Positions 35,976 to 40,966 of a stretch of DNA of 40,966 nucleotides are shown in pieces. Origin of the DNA: Alphaproteobacteria bacterium. Its GTDB lineage: Bacteria; Pseudomonadota; Alphaproteobacteria; Rhizobiales; Aestuariivirgaceae. The position numbers were made by a program, and so were the translations under genes. Each line of letters begins with the position of its first letter. Positions within the stretch are counted from its first letter, which is position 1. The stretch lies in assembly GCA_028868695.1 (NCBI GenBank), contig JAGWTZ010000027.1, forward strand, positions 1 through 40,966, written 5' to 3'. The notes beneath the pieces were generated by a model. The model was given only the letters and a program-made list of their open reading frames with translations, searched no databases and was not told the origin of the DNA.

Positions 35976-36610
35976 AGAACATTCTTGCTTTTGGCGACAG
36001 CCTCACCTGGGGTGCCGTGGCCATTAAGCGCACGCGGCATCCGTTTGAAGTGCGCTGGCCGAATGTCTTGGCGGCGGGGCTGGGGGCAGGGTGCCGGGTT
36101 ATCGAAGAAGGCATGAACGGGCGCACCACTGTGTTTCCCGACCCCACCGATGATGCCGAGCGCAACGGCGCCGTGGCCCTGCCGATGTTGCTTAAAACCC
36201 ATGAGCCGCTTGATCTCATCATCATTATGCTGGGAACCAATGACATCAAATTCGCCAACCGCTGCCGGGCCTTTGATGCCTCGATGGGCATGGCGCGATT
36301 GATTGGCATTGCCCAGCGCTTCCCTTTCAATGAAAACTACAAGCGCCCTGAAATCCTCATCATGTCGCCGCCGCACTTGTGCAAGACGAATGATGAATGG
36401 TTCAACGACCTGTGGGGTCACGCCATTGAAGAGTCCAAGCTTCTGCCACGGCATTATGCGCGCGTGGCCCAAGAAGCTGGCGTGCATTTCTTCGACACCA
36501 ACAGCGTGGCCAAGACCGACCCAGGCGACGGCGGGCACCTTGATGCAGAAAACACAATTGCCATCGGCAAGGCCTTGGTGCCGCTGGTGAAGAAGATTTT
36601 GGGAGTTTGA
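35972..36610 (+). CDS. SGNH/GDSL-family hydrolase (esterase or lipase type)
   Basis: 212 residues from ATG 35972. Catalytic serine S10 in LAFGDSLTWG (block I), N90 in MLGTND (block III) and D186-x-x-H189 in GDGGHLD (block V) make up the SGNH set. Such enzymes hydrolyse esters or acyl groups; long relatives of this 210-residue type act on arylesters. No signal peptide, so cytoplasmic. It lies between pdhC and lpd, overlapping the small gene by 4 bases and ending 2 bases before the lpd start codon region, so it is embedded in the operon; its link to pyruvate metabolism is unclear. Confidence 0.88.
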   Translation: MKNILAFGDSLTWGAVAIKRTRHPFEVRWPNVLAAGLGAGCRVIEEGMNGRTTVFPDPTDDAERNGAVALPMLLKTHEPLDLIIIMLGTNDIKFANRCRAFDASMGMARLIGIAQRFPFNENYKRPEILIMSPPHLCKTNDEWFNDLWGHAIEESKLLPRHYARVAQEAGVHFFDTNSVAKTDPGDGGHLDAENTIAIGKALVPLVKKILGV

Positions 36611-36612
36611 AC

Positions 36613-38052
36613 ATGGCTGACACATCATTTGACGTGATCATCATTGGCGCTGGGCCCGGAGGTTATGTGACGGCCATTCGCGCTGCACAGCTGGGCTTCA
36701 AGACAGCGATTGTGGAGCGCGAGCATCTGGGCGGCATTTGCCTGAACTGGGGCTGCATCCCGACCAAGGCGCTGCTGCGCTCGGCCGAGATCTATCACTA
36801 CATGAAGCACGCCGGCGACTATGGCTTGGCCGCCAAGGACGTGAGCTTTGATGCCGCCGCCGTGGTGCAAAGAAGCCGCAATGTCTCGGGCCGCCTGAAC
36901 ATGGGTGTGAACGGCCTGCTCAAGAAGAACAAGGTTTCGATCATCTGGGGCGAGGCCAAGGTTACGAAGCCGGGTGAAGTGGTGGTGGGCACCGCGACCA
37001 AGCCCGTGGTCAACCCACAGAACCCGCCGCCCAAGGGCACGCTGGGGGCGGGCACCTATACCGCCAAGCATGTGATCATCGCCACGGGGGCACGGCCGCG
37101 GGTGCTGCCGGGGCTGGAGCATGACGGCAAGCTGGTGTGGAGCTATTTCGAGGCCATGGTGCCGAAGGACATGCCCAAGAAGCTGCTGGTCGTTGGCTCG
37201 GGTGCCATCGGCATCGAGTTTGCCTCTTTCTACAACGCCATGGGCGCGGATGTGACAGTGGTTGAGATCATGGACCAGATCATGCCGGTGGAAGACACCG
37301 AGATTTCCAAGATCGCCCAGAAGCAGCTGGAAAAGCAGGGCATAAAGTTCCGCATCTCGGCCAAGGTTGCGAAGCTTGACAAGGGCAAGGACAGTGTCAC
37401 CGCCACCATCGAGGCGGGCGGCAAGAGCGAGACGCTCACTGTTGACCGGGTGATTGCCGCCACGGGCGTGGTGGGCAACATCGAGAATCTGGGCCTGGAG
37501 GCCTTGGGTGTGAAGACTGACAAGGGCTGCGTGGTGACTGACGGATTCGGCCGCACCAATGTGCAGGGGCTTTATGCCATCGGTGACGTGGCAGGCCCGC
37601 CCATGCTGGCGCACAAGGCCGAGCATGAGGGTGTGATCTGCATCGAGAAGATCAAGGGCCTGGATGCCCATCCGATGAAGAAGGAGCAAATCCCCGGCTG
37701 CACCTATTGCCACCCGCAGGTGGCCTCGGTGGGCCTCACCGAAGCCAAGGCCAAGGCGGCGGGCCATGAGCTCAAGATCGGCCGCTTCCCTTTCCTGGCC
37801 AATGGCAAGGCCATCGCGCTGGGCGAGGATCAGGGCCTGGTTAAAACGATATTTGACTCCAAGACGGGCCGCCTTCTGGGCGCACACATGGTGGGCGCCG
37901 AAGTGACCGAGCTTATCCAGGGCTTTGTGGTGGCCATGGGGCTGGAGACCACCGAGGAAGAGCTGATGCACACGGTGTTCCCGCATCCCACCCTCTCCGA
38001 GATGATGCACGAAAGCGTCCTCGACGCCTATGGCCGCGTCATTCACATGTAA
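36613..38052 (+). CDS. lpdA: Dihydrolipoyl dehydrogenase (E3)
   Basis: 479 residues from ATG 36613, 7 bases after GGGAG. FAD-binding GAGPGG (13-18), the redox pair C43 and C48 in GGICLNWGCIPTKALL, the NAD-binding VVGSGAIGIEFASFYNAMGADVTVVE (about 193-220), and the C-terminal HTVFPHPTLSEMMHES carrying the catalytic His-Glu pair. It reoxidises the lipoyl groups of PdhB/PdhC. No extra lipoyl domain is fused to it. Last pdh subunit gene; a hairpin follows. Confidence 0.97.
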   Translation: MADTSFDVIIIGAGPGGYVTAIRAAQLGFKTAIVEREHLGGICLNWGCIPTKALLRSAEIYHYMKHAGDYGLAAKDVSFDAAAVVQRSRNVSGRLNMGVNGLLKKNKVSIIWGEAKVTKPGEVVVGTATKPVVNPQNPPPKGTLGAGTYTAKHVIIATGARPRVLPGLEHDGKLVWSYFEAMVPKDMPKKLLVVGSGAIGIEFASFYNAMGADVTVVEIMDQIMPVEDTEISKIAQKQLEKQGIKFRISAKVAKLDKGKDSVTATIEAGGKSETLTVDRVIAATGVVGNIENLGLEALGVKTDKGCVVTDGFGRTNVQGLYAIGDVAGPPMLAHKAEHEGVICIEKIKGLDAHPMKKEQIPGCTYCHPQVASVGLTEAKAKAAGHELKIGRFPFLANGKAIALGEDQGLVKTIFDSKTGRLLGAHMVGAEVTELIQGFVVAMGLETTEEELMHTVFPHPTLSEMMHESVLDAYGRVIHM

Positions 38053-38063
38053 GTAACGGTTCA

Positions 38064-38079
38064 GGCGCATCATTGCGCC
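38064..38079 (+). terminator. Short hairpin between lpdA and the next gene
   Basis: GGCGCA (38064-38069), TCAT, TGCGCC (38074-38079). Perfect 6-bp stem, 12 bases after the lpdA stop and ending directly before an ATG at 38080. No T run. It may mark the end of the pdh transcript or hide the next start. Confidence 0.35.
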
Positions 38080-38355
38080 ATGGATCAGGTCGACTCCCTG
38101 CTGGAACAGTTGGACATGCTGGATTTCGTGCTGGCGGTGTTCGGCGCGATCATCTTGGCCATGTGGTTTGGCCGCGGCAAAAGCTGGAAAGGCATATTGC
38201 TGGGGGCCGCCATGGGCGGCTTTGTGAAACCGGTGATCTTCACGGTTCTGGCTTTTGGCGGCGTCATGGCCCTGACCAGCAGCGGCGATGAAGACAGCCA
38301 GGCCCCTGGGCAAGCCACCGAGGATGTCATGAAGATCATGGGCAAGGCGCCCTGA
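38080..38355 (+). CDS. Small hypothetical membrane protein
   Basis: Not recognised. 91 residues. Two hydrophobic segments (about 15-31, LDFVLAVFGAIILAMWF, and 38-65, GILLGAAMGGFVKPVIFTVLAFGGVMAL), separated by RGKSW, then a polar tail with acidic residues. No ribosome binding site is visible because the start abuts a hairpin. The pattern resembles the small GlsB-type membrane proteins that follow but without clear sequence match. Confidence 0.6.
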   Translation: MDQVDSLLEQLDMLDFVLAVFGAIILAMWFGRGKSWKGILLGAAMGGFVKPVIFTVLAFGGVMALTSSGDEDSQAPGQATEDVMKIMGKAP

Positions 38356-38423
38356 TTCTTTTGCCTTAATCTTGAATCTGCCATCTCCATGGGCCATATC
38401 TCGCGCGAAACGGGGGAGTTGCC

Positions 38424-38672
38424 ATGGATTCAAGGAATGTTGCGATTGCGCTGGTTTTGGGTGTGGTGGCCGGCTGGCTGGCCTCATGGGTTGTGGGTGG
38501 CCACGGGCTCGTGCAATATCTGATTACTGGCGTGCTCGGTTCTTTCGTCGGGTCTTTTGTCCTGAACAAGGCGGGCATCAACTTGGGCATCCGCAACGAG
38601 GTGGGGCGCGATATCGCCACCGCCACCATTGGCGCGGTGATCATCGTCCTGCTGGCCCGCCTCATCGCTTAA
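38424..38672 (+). CDS. GlsB/YeaQ/YmgE-family membrane protein, copy 1
   Basis: 82 residues, three hydrophobic segments. The family pattern is GWLASWVVGGHGLVQYLITGVLGSFVGSFVL, with Gly-rich helices, known as transglycosylase-associated or stress-response proteins (function unknown). The first of three paralogues. GGGGGAG upstream (38412-38416) lies about 8 bases before the ATG. Confidence 0.85.
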   Translation: MDSRNVAIALVLGVVAGWLASWVVGGHGLVQYLITGVLGSFVGSFVLNKAGINLGIRNEVGRDIATATIGAVIIVLLARLIA

Positions 38673-38685
38673 GGGAAATCTGAAC

Positions 38686-38970
38686 ATGAACAACATCATG
38701 GAATTGGGTGGCGGCGTGCATTTCTGGGGCACGGTGCTGATCGGCATTCTGGCCGGCTGGCTGGCGCACAAGGTGATGGGCGGCCGGGGCGGTCTGATCT
38801 GGAACCTGATCATTGGCCTGGTGGGCTCTTGGATCGGTTTCTTCGCCGCAGGCAAACTGGGCCTGCAATTGGGTGAAATTTTCCATGGCTGGTTCTGGGG
38901 CAACCTGATAGTCTCCGCAGCAGGCGCCATTGTGTTGCTGTTCGTCTTGCGCGTGCTGCGCGGGCGCTGA
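38686..38970 (+). CDS. GlsB/YeaQ/YmgE-family membrane protein, copy 2
   Basis: 94 residues. Contains LIGILAGWLAHKVMGGRGGLIWNLIIGLVGSWIGFFAAGKLGL, the same G-W-L-A/ G-G / I-G-x-x-G-S-x-I-G pattern as copy 1. Carries a slightly longer C-terminus ending in RVLRGR. 13 bases after copy 1, so probably one transcript. Function unknown. Confidence 0.85.
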   Translation: MNNIMELGGGVHFWGTVLIGILAGWLAHKVMGGRGGLIWNLIIGLVGSWIGFFAAGKLGLQLGEIFHGWFWGNLIVSAAGAIVLLFVLRVLRGR

Positions 38971-39045
38971 ACTCAACAAGGCAGCCGGCAGGGGTGAGCC
39001 AGCTGCATCGCATGCGCCATTCACCCCGGACAGGAAGGTAAAACC

Positions 39046-39297
39046 ATGAACGGTTATGGCATCATCATGTCAATCATCCTCGGCGGCGTCGCTGGCGTCG
39101 TTGCCGAGAAGATCATGAATTTCAACACTGGCCTGGTGCTCAGTGTCATCCTGGGCATCGTTGGCGCGGTGGTCGGCAACTTCCTGCTGGGTCTGGTGGG
39201 CCTTGGCTTTGGTGGTGGCATCATTGGCAGCATCGTTACCGCCGTGATCGGCGCTTGCGTTCTGATCTGGGTTTACCGCCTGGTCGCCAGCCGCTGA
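39046..39297 (+). CDS. GlsB/YeaQ/YmgE-family membrane protein, copy 3
   Basis: 83 residues. MNGYGIIMSIILGGVAGVVAEKIMNF and VILGIVGAVVGNFLLGLVGLGFGGGIIGSIV show the family pattern with an extra glycine-rich loop; it is the most divergent of the three. A GGAAGG site is about 8 bases upstream. It ends 12 bases before lipA, which may be read from the same transcript. Confidence 0.83.
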   Translation: MNGYGIIMSIILGGVAGVVAEKIMNFNTGLVLSVILGIVGAVVGNFLLGLVGLGFGGGIIGSIVTAVIGACVLIWVYRLVASR

Positions 39298-39309
39298 CGA
39301 GAAACTGAA

Positions 39310-40257
39310 TTGGCAAATCTCATCGACACCGTGACGGCGGCGCGCCCGCGCCATCCTGAAAAAGCCAACCGGCCGGAAACACCTGTGCTGCGAAAGCCGG
39401 AGTGGATCCGCGTGAAGGCGCCCGGGTCTGCCGTTTACACTGAAACACAGAAGATCGTGCGCGACGGCAAACTTGTCACCGTGTGCGAGGAGGCTGGCTG
39501 CCCCAACATCGGCGAGTGCTGGTCCAAGAAGCACGCCACCTTCATGATCATGGGGGATACCTGCACGCGAGCTTGCGCGTTCTGCAACGTGAAAACTGGC
39601 TTGCCGGATGCACTGGATGGCGGGGAGCCTGAGCGCGTGGCGGATGCCGTTGCCCGGATGGGGCTTTCCCACTCCGTCATCACCAGCGTTGACCGCGATG
39701 ACTTGGCAGATGGCGGTGCCGGGCATTTCGTGCGCACCATCAAGGCGATCCGCGCCGCTTCGCCCGCCACCACCATCGAGATTCTCACGCCTGATTTTCT
39801 CAAGAAGGATGGCGCGCTGGAGCGTGTGGTGGAAGCCAAGCCAGACGTGTTCAACCACAACCTTGAAACCGTTCCCGGCCTCTATCTCAAGATCAGGCCG
39901 GGCGCGCGCTATTTCCATTCTCTGCGGCTGCTGCAGCGCGTGAAGGAGCTGGACCGGAACATGTTCACCAAGTCCGGCATCATGGTGGGCCTTGGCGAAA
40001 CGCGCGAACAAGTGATGCAGGTGATGGATGACATGCGCTCGGCCAATATCGACTTTATCACCATCGGCCAATACTTGCAGCCCACACGCAAGCATGCGGC
40101 GATCGACCGGTTTGTGACGCCGGATGAATTCAAGGCCTATGAAACCACCGCATATTCCAAGGGCTTCCTGATGGTTTCTTCTTCGCCGCTCACGCGTTCC
40201 TCGCACCACGCGGGGGATGATTTTGCGCGGTTGCGGGCAGCACGGGCAGCCGGCTGA
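39310..40257 (+). CDS. lipA: Lipoyl synthase (TTG start)
   Basis: 315 residues. No in-frame ATG exists near the start; TTG 39310 gives the expected N-terminus [39 protein letters not shown]. LipA inserts two sulfurs into protein-bound octanoyl chains. Auxiliary cluster cysteines C59, C64, C70 ([14 protein letters not shown]) and the radical-SAM cluster cysteines C85, C89, C92 (CTRACAFC) are present; the C-terminal [10 protein letters not shown] carries the conserved Arg-Ser-Ser. It serves the lipoyl lysines of PdhB and PdhC encoded upstream. Shares one base with the next gene (TGATG). Confidence 0.96.
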   Translation: MANLIDTVTAARPRHPEKANRPETPVLRKPEWIRVKAPGSAVYTETQKIVRDGKLVTVCEEAGCPNIGECWSKKHATFMIMGDTCTRACAFCNVKTGLPDALDGGEPERVADAVARMGLSHSVITSVDRDDLADGGAGHFVRTIKAIRAASPATTIEILTPDFLKKDGALERVVEAKPDVFNHNLETVPGLYLKIRPGARYFHSLRLLQRVKELDRNMFTKSGIMVGLGETREQVMQVMDDMRSANIDFITIGQYLQPTRKHAAIDRFVTPDEFKAYETTAYSKGFLMVSSSPLTRSSHHAGDDFARLRAARAAG

Positions 40258-40733
40258 TGCCGCATGTTGCCGTGAAGCGCGCGGTGCCGCTGACACTGCA
40301 CCAGGTTTTTGCGATTGCCGCGGATGTTGCCTCCTACAAGGAGTTCCTGCCGTTGTGCACCCGTTCCACCATCCGCGGCGCGGTTGAGGAGCAGGGCGGG
40401 GTGAAACGGTTTTCCGCCGATCTTCAGATTTCAATTACCAAGCTTGGCCTGCATGAGAGTTTCACCAGCCGTGTGGAAGCCGATGACGCCAACAAGATGG
40501 TCGTGGCCACAAGCGCGGATGGGCCGCTGAAGAGCCTTCGCGCCGAATGGACGATGAAGGCCATTGACGGCGCGCGCAGCGAAGTGGCGATTACCATCGA
40601 CTATGAATTGAAAAGCAAATTGCTGCAATTGGCGGCTGGCAGCATGATGGATCATGCGGTGGCGCGGGTGTTGGAAGCATTTGAGGCCCGGGGGCGTAAG
40701 CTTTATCCCGCCAGCGCGCTGGCCAACATCTGA
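40257..40733 (+). CDS. COQ10/RatA-type START-domain protein
   Basis: 158 residues. [41 protein letters not shown] and the C-terminal LLQLAAGSMMDHAVARVLEAFEARG match the polyketide-cyclase/START fold of COQ10 and RatA proteins. In eukaryotes COQ10 binds ubiquinone; in alphaproteobacteria the gene regularly follows lipA, and a quinone-related role is inferred. Translation coupled to lipA through a 1-base overlap. Its 3' end overlaps the convergent cinA-type gene by about 31 bases. Confidence 0.88.
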   Translation: MPHVAVKRAVPLTLHQVFAIAADVASYKEFLPLCTRSTIRGAVEEQGGVKRFSADLQISITKLGLHESFTSRVEADDANKMVVATSADGPLKSLRAEWTMKAIDGARSEVAITIDYELKSKLLQLAAGSMMDHAVARVLEAFEARGRKLYPASALANI

Positions 40734-40966
40734 AGCGCCTGGTCGCGCGCCGCAGTGCGAATGGCCGCGCGGTCTCCCTCGAAGACTTTTCGCAGATGCC
40801 AGAGCTTGCCTGATTTGATGGCGCAGGCGAAGTGCACCAACCCGACAGGCTTGGTTTCGGTGCCGCCCGTTGGCCCGGCAATCCCGGTGATGGCCACAGA
40901 AAGCGTTGCGGCGGAGTGGGCCAAGGCTCCCTCGGCCATCGCCTTGGCCACGGCCTCGCTCACTGC
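40703..40966 (-). CDS. CinA C-terminal domain protein (nicotinamide-nucleotide amidase type), 3' part only
   Basis: The frame runs off the right edge; 87 residues are visible. AVSEAVAKAMAEGALAHSAATLSVAITGIAGPTGGTETKPVGLVHFAC is the end of the CinA/PncC C-terminal domain with its GIAGPTGG loop, which hydrolyses nicotinamide mononucleotide to the acid form. An in-frame GTG at 40963 is not the real start, as the family has about 75 more residues before it. Overlaps the end of the COQ10-like gene by 31 bases. Confidence 0.9.
   Translation of the reverse strand, partial: AVSEAVAKAMAEGALAHSAATLSVAITGIAGPTGGTETKPVGLVHFACAIKSGKLWHLRKVFEGDRAAIRTAARDQALQMLASALAG

Noticed and set aside
36625-38487. 620-codon - strand frame opposite lpdA
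   Set aside because: Antisense shadow of lpdA, with composition typical for reversed high-GC codons and no recognisable domain.

Overview
The window is a high-GC stretch of an alphaproteobacterial chromosome, most likely from the order Hyphomicrobiales (Rhizobiales). The taxonomic call rests on gene order and gene types: an S10-spc-alpha ribosomal block starting behind tuf, and an eno, ftsB-like, pdhA, pdhB (with its own lipoyl domain), DUF5076, pdhC, lpd, lipA, coq10/ratA, cinA series. It is inferred from synteny remembered from that order; no search was run.

Layout. 1-14.1 kb: the 3' end of tuf, then 27 ribosomal protein genes, secY, adk and rpoA, nearly all on the + strand with tight spacing or overlaps. 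A 194-bp gap between adk and rpsM holds a promoter-like sequence and a hairpin, two hairpins lie between rpsK and rpoA, and a clear terminator follows rplQ. 14.2-17.7 kb: secG, pyrG, a PaaI-type thioesterase and a convergent EamA transporter. 18-25.6 kb: an accessory block of mostly exported or surface proteins: an unrecognised coiled or helical protein, an orphan TadG-like von Willebrand protein, a class II aldolase-like protein (- strand), DUF2147, Sel1-repeat, RlpA lipoprotein, a creatininase-family protein with an altered metal site, and a YncE-like beta-propeller. 25.6-26.7 kb: 1.1 kb without a protein gene, holding a promoter-like sequence, about 400 bases of strongly self-complementary sequence (candidate structured RNA), a palindromic repeat element and three tandem 57-59 bp repeats. 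26.7 kb to the end: eno; a - strand PepSY protein, response regulator, histidine kinase operon; an Rrf2 regulator; then the + strand FtsB-like, pyruvate dehydrogenase and lipoate region with three GlsB/YeaQ paralogues, ending in a truncated cinA-type gene on the - strand.

How it works together. The first third is the translation, secretion and transcription core. The last quarter links glycolysis (enolase) to acetyl-CoA formation: E1 alpha, E1 beta, E2 and E3 of pyruvate dehydrogenase, with lipoyl synthase LipA supplying the cofactor carried by the lipoyl lysines of PdhB and PdhC. A small DUF5076 gene with a histidine-rich head and two further genes (unknown 72-residue protein, SGNH hydrolase) sit inside this operon.

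The part least explained by known families is the 25.76-26.21 kb structured segment. I looked for RNase P, tmRNA, SRP RNA, 6S and common riboswitch signatures and did not find them, so it is reported as an unassigned RNA candidate, not as a demonstrated new system.
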